A DNA stretch of 34,924 nucleotides from Planctomycetota bacterium (GTDB lineage: Bacteria > Planctomycetota > UBA1135 > UBA2386). Below, one piece after another: positions 8,436-15,909 of the stretch. The stretch covers positions 1 to 34,924 of the forward strand of contig JAQCBR010000036.1 in NCBI GenBank assembly GCA_027621295.1, read 5' to 3'. A program made the position numbers and the translations under genes. Each line of letters begins with the position of its first letter. Position 1 is the stretch's first letter. The notes beneath the pieces are model-generated. The model ran no database searches, was not told the origin of the DNA, and worked only from the letters and a program-made list of their open reading frames with translations.

Positions 8436-9899
8436 ATGCAACGACTCGCCCGCATCCTGCGTGACCTGGGGTCCCCGAAGGTCCTCGTCGTCGGTGACCT
8501 GATCCTCGACCGCTACATCGATGGTGACGCCCGGCGGGTGTCGCCCGAAGCCCCGGTCCTGGTGTTCGAGAAGCGCTCGGAACGCCACCTGATGGGCGGG
8601 GCGTGCAACGTGGCGGCGAACCTCGTCAGTCTCGGCGCCGAAGCCTCGGTGCTCGGCGTAGTGGGCCGGGACGAGACCGCGGTCCACCTGCGCAGCCTGC
8701 TGCGCGAGCTGTCGATCGACGACCGGCGCTGCGTCGAGGACACGACCCGTCCGACGACGCTGAAGACGCGATACGTGAGCCGGACCCAGCAGGTGCTGCG
8801 CGTCGACGAAGAGCGCCGGCATCCGCTGTCGGGGGATGCCCGCGATGCCCTGCTCGCGGTTCTGGCCGAGCGGCCGTTCCCGTACCAGGCGGTCCTGCTC
8901 AGCGACTACGGCAAGGGAGTCCTCGACCGTGGCGTGGTGGAGGCGGCGGTCGCGGCCGCGCACTCGGTGGGCGGTGTGGTCGTCGTCGACCCGAAGGGCA
9001 CCGATTACGCGAAGTACCACGGCGTCGACCTGCTGACGCCGAACCGCGAGGAAGCCGAAGGGGCGACCGGTATCCGGATCCGCAGTGACGCCGATCTCCA
9101 CGCGGCCGCGGGCCGCATCAAGGAGCTGACCGGCGTGTTGACCGCGACCATCACGCTCGGCAAGGACGGCATCTTCTTCGAGACCGAGGATGGCGACGCG
9201 CGGACGATCCCGACCCAGGCGCGCGCGGTCTTCGACGTGACGGGTGCCGGTGACACGGTCGTCGCGATGCTGACCCTGGCGCGCGCCTGCGGTCTCGGCA
9301 TCGAGGACAGTCTGAGGCTCGCGAATCTCGCGGCTGGGATCGTGGTCGGCCGCTTCGGAACCTGGGCGGTGTCACGCCGCGAGATCCTGTCGCTGCTCGG
9401 CGAGCAGTCGAAGGGCAAGATCCTCGACATCGACGAAGCGATCTCGGTGGCCGCGCGCATGCGGACCGACGGGCATCGCCTCGCGTTCACGAACGGCTGC
9501 TTCGACATCCTGCACCCGGGGCACACCGATTATCTGACGCGCGCGCGCAGCTACGCCGACGCGCTGATGGTCGCGGTCAACACCGACGAGAGCGTGCGCC
9601 GCCAGCAGAAGGGCGAGGGGCGACCGATCAACGCGCTCGCCGACCGGATGGACGTGCTCGCTGCGCTCTCGGCGGTCGACTACGTGGTGCCCTTCGACAG
9701 CGACACGCCGCGCGACCTGATCCGAGCCGTCACTCCGCACGTGCTCGTCAAGGGAGAGGACTGGCGGGACAAGGGAGTCGTCGGGGCGGACTGGGTCGAG
9801 GACCACGGCGGGCAGGTGGTGTTGGTTCCGCTGCGCAGCGGCTGCTCGACCACGTCGATCGTCGAACGCATCCGGAGCAGCGCTCCGGACGGCAGCTGA
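8436..9899 (+). CDS. hldE: Bifunctional heptose 7-phosphate kinase / heptose 1-phosphate adenylyltransferase
   Basis: HldE carries out two steps towards ADP-heptose for the LPS inner core: phosphorylation of D-glycero-D-manno-heptose 7-phosphate and, after phosphatase action, adenylylation of the 1-phosphate. The 487 residues contain both domains. Residues about 1-320 are a ribokinase/PfkB kinase with GDLILDRYIDG, GGACNVAANL and the anion-hole motif DVTGAGDT (catalytic Asp273). Residues about 345-480 are a nucleotidyltransferase with TNGCFDILHPGHTDYL, whose HPGH (360-363) is the HxGH signature, VKGEDW and SGCSTTSIVERI. The start ATG at 8436 gives the normal N terminus; the upstream open frame is a shadow of the acyltransferase. 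The adjacent lipid A genes and the LPS kinase at 12.7 kb support a core-sugar role. Confidence 0.97.
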   Translation: MQRLARILRDLGSPKVLVVGDLILDRYIDGDARRVSPEAPVLVFEKRSERHLMGGACNVAANLVSLGAEASVLGVVGRDETAVHLRSLLRELSIDDRRCVEDTTRPTTLKTRYVSRTQQVLRVDEERRHPLSGDARDALLAVLAERPFPYQAVLLSDYGKGVLDRGVVEAAVAAAHSVGGVVVVDPKGTDYAKYHGVDLLTPNREEAEGATGIRIRSDADLHAAAGRIKELTGVLTATITLGKDGIFFETEDGDARTIPTQARAVFDVTGAGDTVVAMLTLARACGLGIEDSLRLANLAAGIVVGRFGTWAVSRREILSLLGEQSKGKILDIDEAISVAARMRTDGHRLAFTNGCFDILHPGHTDYLTRARSYADALMVAVNTDESVRRQQKGEGRPINALADRMDVLAALSAVDYVVPFDSDTPRDLIRAVTPHVLVKGEDWRDKGVVGADWVEDHGGQVVLVPLRSGCSTTSIVERIRSSAPDGS

Positions 9900-9972
9900 G
9901 CGGCTGCGCGCGACCCGGGTGGCGACACGTCTTGATGCGCGCGAGCGTATCAATTGCTGCGCACCGCAATGG

Positions 9973-10001
9973 TTGGCGCGCTTGCGCCGAGCCGTTATCC
10001 T
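9973..10001 (+). promoter_or_regulatory. Candidate promoter for the stand-alone nucleotidyltransferase
   Basis: TTGGCG (9973-9978) and TATCCT (9996-10001) are separated by 17 bases, each a 4/6 match to sigma-70 boxes. They sit 45 bases before the TTG start in the 147-base gap after hldE. The -10-like box continues as TATCCTCC, like others in the window. Confidence 0.4.
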
Positions 10002-10046
10002 CCCGCGGCCGCCGGCGTCTGGCGGGTTCCAACCGAGGAGTCACCG

Positions 10047-10559
10047 TTGGTCGTCGTTCCCACCAAGTTCCGGTCGAAGGACAAGCTGGTCCAGGACCCC
10101 GCCGATCTACGTCCCATCCTCCAGGGCCTCCAGGCCCAGGGGAAGACGGTCGTCCTCAGCAACGGTGTCTTCGACATCCTCCACGTCGGGCACCTGCGCG
10201 CGCTCGAAGACGCGCGCTCCCGCGCGGACTTCCTGGTCGTCGCGCTCAACTCCGACAAGTCGGTCGAGAAGAACAAGGGGCGCGGCCGCCCGCTCGTCCC
10301 GCTCGAAGAGCGGATGGAGCTGATGGCCGGTTTCTGGTTCGTCAACTACGTGACGTCGTTCGAGGACGAGACCGCCGACGGAATTCTCGAGCTGCTGCGC
10401 CCCGACCTCTACGCGAAGGGCACCGACTACACGCTGAAGACCCTGCCGGAGAAGGACACGGTCAAGGCGATCGGCGCCAAGGCGGTGTTCGTCGGCGACA
10501 AGAAGGACCACTCGACGGCGAAGCTCATCCAGAGCATTCGGCGTCGCAAGCTCAGCTGA
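10047..10559 (+). CDS. Stand-alone heptose 1-phosphate adenylyltransferase-like (RfaE2/HldC-type) nucleotidyltransferase
   Basis: This 170-residue protein is a single-domain cytidylyltransferase-fold enzyme. It has LSNGVFDILHVGHLRAL with the HVGH motif (residues 46-49), RPLVPLEERMELM, AKGTDYTL and the late DHSTAKLIQSIRR, matching the C-terminal half of HldE. The start is set by a good ribosome site, GAGGAG at 10035-10040, six bases before TTG at 10047; upstream residues in the same frame are not conserved-looking. HldE just upstream already has this domain, so this is either a paralogue for another sugar phosphate or a redundant HldC. Glycerol-3-phosphate cytidylyltransferase is a less likely alternative. 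It faces the DUF3313-like gene convergently. Confidence 0.88.
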   Translation: MVVVPTKFRSKDKLVQDPADLRPILQGLQAQGKTVVLSNGVFDILHVGHLRALEDARSRADFLVVALNSDKSVEKNKGRGRPLVPLEERMELMAGFWFVNYVTSFEDETADGILELLRPDLYAKGTDYTLKTLPEKDTVKAIGAKAVFVGDKKDHSTAKLIQSIRRRKLS

Positions 10560-10564
10560 CGCGA

Positions 10565-10579
10565 GGGGCCCCGGGCCCC
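10565..10579. terminator. GC-only inverted repeat between convergent genes
   Basis: GGGGCCCCGGGCCCC is a nearly self-complementary run in the 30-base gap between two convergent stops. It could fold as a short strong hairpin and act on either strand, but there is no T-run on either side. Confidence 0.3.
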
Positions 10580-10589
10580 GGCCGCGTCG

Positions 10590-11294
10590 TCATCGGGCGC
10601 TCGCTGCACCGCGCGCCTGCCGCACGAGCCGCAGCTGGTCGCGCAGCTTCTCGGCCCACCTCGCCAGCGCATCGTTCGCGGTCTGCCAGACGTCGATCGC
10701 CTCGCGCAGGTTGTTCGTGCCGACACGGCGGTCGACGCCCGCGCCGAGCACCGTGCCGGTGGTGGAGTCGGTCAACAGGACTTCGATGGTGATCTCGCCG
10801 ACCGCCGTCGGCTTGCCGGTGACCACGTAGTTCGCGAGAGAGAGGCCGCGACCGACCGGGCTCGCGGATGCGAGGAGACGACGGACGCTCGAAGCGGGCG
10901 AAGCATCGAGGATCGCGATCTGCAGGCGGAACGCGTCGGCGGCGGGTTCGTCGACGACCTCGAAGTCCTGCGCCAGCGCCTCGCGAACGAGGACGTAGGC
11001 GTTGTCGGCGAGCGCCTGGTAGTTGGCGAGTTCCTTCTGGTCGAGCTCGCCTTCCTTGGCGATGTGGACGCGCTCCAGCAGCAGCTTGGTGTAGCGGACC
11101 TTCGGCGCTTCCTTCGCGCGGTAGACGAACAGGGCAGCGTCGGAGTCTGACGAGCGCTCGAGCTCGAGGCCCTGGGTCAGGGTGCGCGTGGTCCCCAGGC
11201 CGTCCAGGTCCACGTCGCGCGCCTGTCGGCTGCCCGCGCAGCCCCCGAGGATCGTCGACAGCGTGAGGAAGAGACCGATGCCGGCGATGCGCAT
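10590..11294 (-). CDS. DUF3313-like lipoprotein
   Basis: The protein has 234 residues with a lipoprotein signal (MRIAGIGLFLTLSTILGGC, lipidated Cys19), so it is anchored in the envelope. The body follows the DUF3313 pattern as I remember it: a KVRYTKLLLERVHI strand, a helix ending in LVREALAQDFEVVDEPAADAF, then LQIAILDASP and late EITIEVLLTDSTTGTVLGAGVD with a conserved-looking aspartate. DUF3313 proteins are uncharacterised, often outer-membrane associated. I placed the start at 11294 because it gives a compact signal. An ATG at 11336 overlaps the gdhA stop (ATGA) and would add 14 polar residues before the signal. The tight spacing suggests one transcript with gdhA, although no shared function is obvious. 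Confidence 0.78.
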   Translation of the reverse strand: MRIAGIGLFLTLSTILGGCAGSRQARDVDLDGLGTTRTLTQGLELERSSDSDAALFVYRAKEAPKVRYTKLLLERVHIAKEGELDQKELANYQALADNAYVLVREALAQDFEVVDEPAADAFRLQIAILDASPASSVRRLLASASPVGRGLSLANYVVTGKPTAVGEITIEVLLTDSTTGTVLGAGVDRRVGTNNLREAIDVWQTANDALARWAEKLRDQLRLVRQARGAASAR

Positions 11295-11332
11295 CGCCGG
11301 ATCGTGCGGGCGGCCGACGCCGTGGACAAGCG

Positions 11333-12598
11333 TCATGCGTAGATGCCGCGCATCCGCGTGATCTTCGCCACGCGGTCGATGCCGAGCAGGTACGCCGCGA
11401 TGCGGTTGCTGACCTCGAAGCGACGCGCCATGTCGACGACGTCGGAGAAGGCCTTGGTCATCATCGCCTCGAGGCGATCGTCGACCTCCTTCTCGGTCCA
11501 GAAGTAGCCCATCCGGTCCTGGACCCACTCGAAGTACGACACGGACACCCCGCCCGCGTTGGCGAGGATGTCCGGGACGACGAACACGCCCTTCTCGTCG
11601 AGCAGCTTGTCCGCCGCGGCGGTGACCGGGCCGTTCGCTCCCTCGACGAGGAGCTTGGCCTTGATGTTGGCCGCGTTGCGGCTGTTGATCACGTTCTCGG
11701 TGGCAGCCGGGACCAGGATGTCGACCGGGAGCTCGAGCAGCTGGGCGTTCGTGATCCGGTCGCCCTCGCCGTAGCCCTCGAGCGTCCGGAACTTGGCGAG
11801 GTGCGTGCGCACCGCGGTCACGTCGAGGCCCTTCTCATCGACGATCGCGCCGGTGATGTCCGAGATCGCGCAGACCTTCACGCCCATCTGGTCGAGGTAC
11901 ATCGCGGTCACCTGACCGACGTTGCCCGCGCCCTGGACGGCGGCCGTGCAGGTCTTCGGATCACGGCCCATCATCTTCAGGGCCTCGCGCGCGCAGATCT
12001 GCAGGCCGCGTCCCGTCGCCTCGATGCGCCCGAGCGACCCACCGAGTCCGACCGGCTTGCCGGTGACGACCGCGGTGCTCGCCTTGCGGACGTGCATCGA
12101 GTAGGTGTCCATGATCCACGCCATCACCTGGCCGTTCGTCCCCATGTCGGGGGCGGGGACGTCGCGGTCCGGGCCGATGATGTCGAGGATGTTCGCGACG
12201 TAGCGGCGGGTGATCCGCTCCATCTCGCCCATCGACAGCTTGCTGGGCGAGCAGACGACGCCGCCCTTGCCGCCGCCGAACGGCACGTTGACGACCGCGC
12301 ACTTCCACGTCATCCACGCTGCCAGCGCGCGGACCTCGTCGATCGTCACGTTGGGGTCGTAGCGGATGCCGCCCTTCGCCGGGCCGCGCGCGAGCGAGTG
12401 CTGGACGCGGTAGCCCGTGAAGACCTGGAGCGACCCGTCATCCATGTAGACCGGGATGGCGACCGTGAGCTCGCGGTCCGGCGTGCGGAGGATCCGGTAG
12501 AGTCCCTGGTCGAGGCCGAGCTTGTTCGCCGCCAGGTCGAACCGGGCGTGCATGGCCTCGAAAGGATTCTCTTCACCGATGACCTGGTTCGGATTCAT
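11333..12598 (-). CDS. gdhA: Glutamate dehydrogenase (Glu/Leu/Phe/Val dehydrogenase family)
   Basis: This 421-residue enzyme reversibly deaminates glutamate to 2-oxoglutarate with NAD(P). The substrate domain shows RGPAKGGIRY (Lys75), WMTWKCAVVNVPFGGGKGGV (Lys99 and the catalytic Lys111) and VPAPDMGTNG with Asp151. The nucleotide domain has VQGAGNVGQV (221-230, GAGNVG), followed by an aspartate/serine stretch (AISDITGAI). GGSLGRIEATGRGLQ is typical of glutamate rather than leucine or phenylalanine dehydrogenases. Length fits the small hexameric class. Cofactor choice cannot be read with confidence. It is transcribed away from the LPS kinase gene and leads into the lipoprotein gene downstream. 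Confidence 0.95.
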   Translation of the reverse strand: MNPNQVIGEENPFEAMHARFDLAANKLGLDQGLYRILRTPDRELTVAIPVYMDDGSLQVFTGYRVQHSLARGPAKGGIRYDPNVTIDEVRALAAWMTWKCAVVNVPFGGGKGGVVCSPSKLSMGEMERITRRYVANILDIIGPDRDVPAPDMGTNGQVMAWIMDTYSMHVRKASTAVVTGKPVGLGGSLGRIEATGRGLQICAREALKMMGRDPKTCTAAVQGAGNVGQVTAMYLDQMGVKVCAISDITGAIVDEKGLDVTAVRTHLAKFRTLEGYGEGDRITNAQLLELPVDILVPAATENVINSRNAANIKAKLLVEGANGPVTAAADKLLDEKGVFVVPDILANAGGVSVSYFEWVQDRMGYFWTEKEVDDRLEAMMTKAFSDVVDMARRFEVSNRIAAYLLGIDRVAKITRMRGIYA

Positions 12599-12652
12599 TG
12601 CTGCGCGGGTCGATGCCCGCAGCTCCGTGGCGATGAAGGCGACGGACGCGTG

Positions 12653-12681
12653 ACACTAGCGGGGCAAGATGACGGCGGCAA
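12653..12681 (-). promoter_or_regulatory. Candidate gdhA promoter
   Basis: On the minus strand TTGCCG (12681-12676) and TAGTGT (12658-12653) are exactly 17 bases apart, 54 bases before the gdhA start. The -35-like half ends one base from the ATG of the divergent kinase gene, so transcription of the two could interfere. Confidence 0.35.
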
Positions 12682-12682
12682 C

Positions 12683-13483
12683 ATGAGGCCAGCCAAGACT
12701 CCGCGCGGGAATCAGCCGGTCCGGGACGGGCTGGGATTCGGTGCCGATGGGGGAGAGCAGGCGTTCGCGGACCTCGGCTACCGGTCTGCCGCCGATGCGG
12801 TCGCGGACCGCTCCGGTCGGCCGGTGCGCGATCTGCCCCACCGCCGGACCACCGAACACGATCTCGGGGCGTGCCGTGTGTTCCGGAAGGTTCGCGACCG
12901 GCAGCCCGAGGACGCCCAGCGTGAGTGGGAGGCGCTGGGAAGTCTCGCGGCGCTCGGGCTCAACGTCCCGGAGCCGCTGTTCCTCGCGCAGGCCGGCGCA
13001 CGCACCGCGCTCGGGATGAGAGAGGTACCGGGGTGCTCCCTCCTCGACCTGCTCCCGCGGGAGCCCGCGTGGGGGAGTCGGTTCGTCGTGTCGAGGGTCG
13101 CGCCCGCGGTCCGCGTGCTCCATGCGGCGGGGTTGGTCCACCGCGACCTGTACTGGGACCACTGGTTCGCGGTCGGGCCGTGCGATCCGGACGGTGATGC
13201 ATTCCTGATCGACGTGGAGCGCGTGTTCCGGCCGCACGCATGGCTGCGTCGCCGCTACCAGGTGAAGGACCTCGCCGGGCTCGTCGCTTCGTGGCCCGAC
13301 TCCGTCCGCGTCCGCGTGGTCGGGCTGCGTTTCCTGCGGGTCTACCTCGGCGGGGGCCTGCCCCCCGGCTGGAAGCGGCTCGCCCGCGCGGTGCTGCGGA
13401 AGTCGCGGCGGATCCGTGCGCACATGCCGGTCCACGGGGAGCCGCCGCGCTGGTTCACGACGGCGGCCGGCGAGACCCGGTGA
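12683..13483 (+). CDS. Lipopolysaccharide core kinase, WaaP/KdkA/InaA family
   Basis: This 266-residue protein has the small eukaryotic-like kinase fold used to phosphorylate Kdo or heptose in the LPS core. Lys69 in ACRVFRKV stands where the ATP lysine is expected, followed by QREWEALGSLAALGLNVPEP with the helix-C glutamate. The catalytic loop is LVHRDLYWDHWF (His153, Asp155) and the metal-binding aspartate is in FLIDVERV (Asp177). RRRYQVKDLAGLVASWP is also typical of the family. The ATG at 12683 gives a long polar N terminus, with no better start visible. Substrate (Kdo versus heptose) is not decidable. It fits functionally with hldE and lpxK a few kilobases upstream and ends convergently, 16 bases from the next gene. 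Confidence 0.85.
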   Translation: MRPAKTPRGNQPVRDGLGFGADGGEQAFADLGYRSAADAVADRSGRPVRDLPHRRTTEHDLGACRVFRKVRDRQPEDAQREWEALGSLAALGLNVPEPLFLAQAGARTALGMREVPGCSLLDLLPREPAWGSRFVVSRVAPAVRVLHAAGLVHRDLYWDHWFAVGPCDPDGDAFLIDVERVFRPHAWLRRRYQVKDLAGLVASWPDSVRVRVVGLRFLRVYLGGGLPPGWKRLARAVLRKSRRIRAHMPVHGEPPRWFTTAAGETR

Positions 13484-13499
13484 GCCCCACGGGCCGGGC

Positions 13500-15020
13500 T
13501 CAGCCGAGGAGCAGGCGCCGAACGGCGACGAGCGCGGCGCTCCGGTGCCGGACGTAGGCCGTCAGCTGTTCGCTCAGCTTGTCGCGGGTCGTGCTCCGCG
13601 TGCGCTTGGCGAGGATCTTCTGGTAGGCGTCCGCAGCCGCGTCCTCGTCCGTGAGGTCGTCGTCGAGCGCGTCGAGGCCTTCGATCGGTTCGCCCGACGG
13701 AGCCGGGAGCTGGGCACCGAGGATTCCGCGCACGCGCTCGAGGTCGAACATCCCGTGGAAGTCGGGGTGGTAGACGCCGTGGTAGATCAGGTGGCCGAGC
13801 TCGAGCAGCGGGGCGCCGAGCAGCGCGCGCAGGTCCGTCTTCCGCTCGGGCATGTCCTCGAGGAGGGCGCGGAACCGCTCGTCCCAGCCGCGGTCGTAGA
13901 CGACGACGGTGCCGGCGTCGCGAATCTCCTCGGCGAGGCTCTTGATCGTCGCGTCCCTCGGATCGTCCTGGGTCGCCGACACGAACGACCGGTGGTACGA
14001 GCGCCCGCTCTGCTCGAAGCGGTGCGCGGACCACGCGTAGGGAAGCTTCTGCCACGGGCGTGACTGCGCGAAGCGCGGCAGCGGGTCCAGGTGCCACAGC
14101 ACGTGGACGAAGCAGAGCGGGTAGTCGACGTCGCCGAGCTCGTCCCGGACGAACGGTTCGACGATCAGCTTGTCCTCCTGGATCGCGCGGACCGCGCGGC
14201 GCTGCCCGGAGCTGAGCCCGTTCTGCGAGATCTTGAGCTGATCGATGCTCTCGATCGCCTCCTCGTGCAGCTTCGACTCGACGACGGCGGCGAGGTGAGG
14301 AAGCTCGAACAGCGGGTGCTCCGGCCCCTCGGCCCGGCATCGCTCGAGGTGGGGGCAGGGCAGAGGATTCCGGCACCAGGTCCCTGTAGGCAGCTCCAGC
14401 ATGCCCTCGTCGTCGACGACCGACTGGAACGACCCGACCTGCTCGGCCACGCGCGCCAGCTGGTTGCGCGCGCGCGAGGTCACGTCCTCGCTGCGGAACA
14501 GCTTGTGGACCGGGTAGTCCCGGCTGCCGTCGTGCACGTAGCGCTCCTCCAGGTGGAGGATCGACGCGCTCTTCACCTGCACGCCGCAGGCCTCGACTGC
14601 GTGGACCTGCAGCGCGACGTCCGTCAGGTGGCGCGGCTTCAGGAACGTCCCGGCTTTGACCTCGAACAGGTCGACCTCGTTCGGGCCGACCACGAGCGCG
14701 ATGTCGCAAACCACTTCGACGCCACCGCCCTGGAACACCGCGTGGAACAGAGCGCCAGGTCGGCCCGACGCGATCTCGTCCCGCGTCCTGGAGATGGCAT
14801 CCTCCTTGGCGACCCCCTTCAGGTCGGTGCCGCGTGGGAACGCCTGGCTCGCCAGATCGACGAGGCGTTCGCCGAGTGCGACGAGCTCCTCCTGCCGAGG
14901 GCTCCGGGCAGGCGTGCGCTTTGCGTGATAGTCGAGGTGCAGTCGCTTGCTGCACTGGACGCCCGCTTCGAACAGCGGCTTGGTGATCAGCGGGGCGGTC
15001 GTGGCTCGGGAGCGTTTCAA
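13500..15020 (-). CDS. Cas4-like PD-(D/E)XK nuclease domain fused to a DUF2779-like domain
   Basis: This 506-residue protein has two parts. Residues about 15-230 show the Cas4/AddB type of Fe-S nuclease: Cys23 followed by Cys216, Cys222 and Cys228 (spacing CX5CX5C), with active-site residues Asp106 in VVCDIALV and Glu120-Val-Lys122 in DLFEVKAGTF, and a Gln in DVALQVHA. Residues about 295-505 follow the DUF2779 outline (LPRFAQSRPWQKLPYAWSAH, TVVVYDRGWDERF, YHPDFHGMFDLERVR). The acids expected in its RNase H-like active site are absent: FVHVLW where a DFET-like motif belongs, and YVRHRS where YCxxDT belongs. The start is TTG, preceded by GAGGA at 15029-15033 with 8-base spacing. Role unknown; DNA repair or defence are possibilities, with only the first domain likely to be active. 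Confidence 0.8.
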   Translation of the reverse strand: MKRSRATTAPLITKPLFEAGVQCSKRLHLDYHAKRTPARSPRQEELVALGERLVDLASQAFPRGTDLKGVAKEDAISRTRDEIASGRPGALFHAVFQGGGVEVVCDIALVVGPNEVDLFEVKAGTFLKPRHLTDVALQVHAVEACGVQVKSASILHLEERYVHDGSRDYPVHKLFRSEDVTSRARNQLARVAEQVGSFQSVVDDEGMLELPTGTWCRNPLPCPHLERCRAEGPEHPLFELPHLAAVVESKLHEEAIESIDQLKISQNGLSSGQRRAVRAIQEDKLIVEPFVRDELGDVDYPLCFVHVLWHLDPLPRFAQSRPWQKLPYAWSAHRFEQSGRSYHRSFVSATQDDPRDATIKSLAEEIRDAGTVVVYDRGWDERFRALLEDMPERKTDLRALLGAPLLELGHLIYHGVYHPDFHGMFDLERVRGILGAQLPAPSGEPIEGLDALDDDLTDEDAAADAYQKILAKRTRSTTRDKLSEQLTAYVRHRSAALVAVRRLLLG

Positions 15021-15165
15021 CGCGGAGTTCCTCGGGGTCGGCGGACCGGCGGGGTCCTCGGAGTCGGTGTGCGGGGCGCGATCCGATCAGTGGCTGGCAG
15101 CCTGGGCGGCTCCGGCGACGTGGGCGGAGAGCTGTGCGATGACGGGCTTCGTTCGGAAGGGCCGC

Positions 15166-15909
15166 TCAGGCGGGGGGGCGTCCGCGCAGGAACATGCGCG
15201 CCACGAGGAGGCCAACACCGGTGACGCTGCCCCAGAGGACGGCGGAGAGCAGCCTGTCGCTCAGGTCCTCGTCGTCCTCCACCTGGGGAGGTCGCGCAAA
15301 GACCAGTGAGTCAGCCACTTGGCGGAACACCGGCTCTGATTCCACCCAATCAGTCTCCCATGCCCGGAGGCTGAGGATCAACCTCCGGCCCATCGTCGAC
15401 GCGTAGAGGTCTCGCGACCGCATAGGCGGGTGAGCCGGCTCCCCTGACTCGTACCGCATCGCGATCTCCATCACCGGGTGCGCGGACCGGCCGATCGTGC
15501 CGATGGCGGTCGAGATCACGGTCCGACGTGCACCATCACCGCCGCTCCAGCCCTCGTGGAACGCGACGATCGCATCGAGGTTCTCCTGGGTCGCGCCCAG
15601 CTCGAACGAGTCGACGAAGAACAGCATCGCGCGGCCGTCGAAGCCCTCGGCGAGCCACCGGTCGACGTCGCCGAACACCTGTGCCTCGCCCGGAGTCGTG
15701 ATCCGGAGTCCCGGCGGCAGCTTCGCGCCGAGTCGCTGCGCCTCGGCCGGACCGAGTTCACGCCACGATTCGGGCAGGTCCATGTGGACGACGCCCAGTC
15801 CGTCGAACCGGCGGAAGCCCGGCGGCGGTTCGGGGGGGGCTTGGACCGTCTGTCCGGTGAGGGAGGCGGCGAAGAGGGCCAGCGCGGTGGCCGTGAGTGC
15901 CTTGCTCAT
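15166..15909 (-). CDS. Exported membrane-anchored protein of unknown function
   Basis: The 247-residue protein has an N-terminal signal (MSKALTATALALFAASLTGQ), a globular part from about residue 30 that includes VVHMDLPESWRELGPAEAQR, and a C-terminal hydrophobic segment (LLSAVLWGSVTGVGLLVARM) followed by RGRPPA. It is therefore likely anchored by its C terminus with the body outside the cytoplasm. The globular part has a loose PsbP/DUF1795-like pattern (a short lead strand, an LPESW turn, a late SLRAWETDWVESEPVF), but I would not name the family. Its ATG overlaps the stop of the large peptidase gene (ATGA), so the two are probably co-translated and may act together at the membrane. Confidence 0.75.
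   Translation of the reverse strand: MSKALTATALALFAASLTGQTVQAPPEPPPGFRRFDGLGVVHMDLPESWRELGPAEAQRLGAKLPPGLRITTPGEAQVFGDVDRWLAEGFDGRAMLFFVDSFELGATQENLDAIVAFHEGWSGGDGARRTVISTAIGTIGRSAHPVMEIAMRYESGEPAHPPMRSRDLYASTMGRRLILSLRAWETDWVESEPVFRQVADSLVFARPPQVEDDEDLSDRLLSAVLWGSVTGVGLLVARMFLRGRPPA

Noticed and set aside
11801-12682. Long N-terminal extension of the LPS kinase
   Set aside because: It lies antisense to gdhA and has no kinase features; the ATG at 12683 suffices.
13342-14955. 537-codon frame overlapping the DUF2779-like gene in another minus frame
   Set aside because: The product is Arg/Pro/Gly-rich without motifs, while the accepted frame has nuclease residues and a ribosome site.
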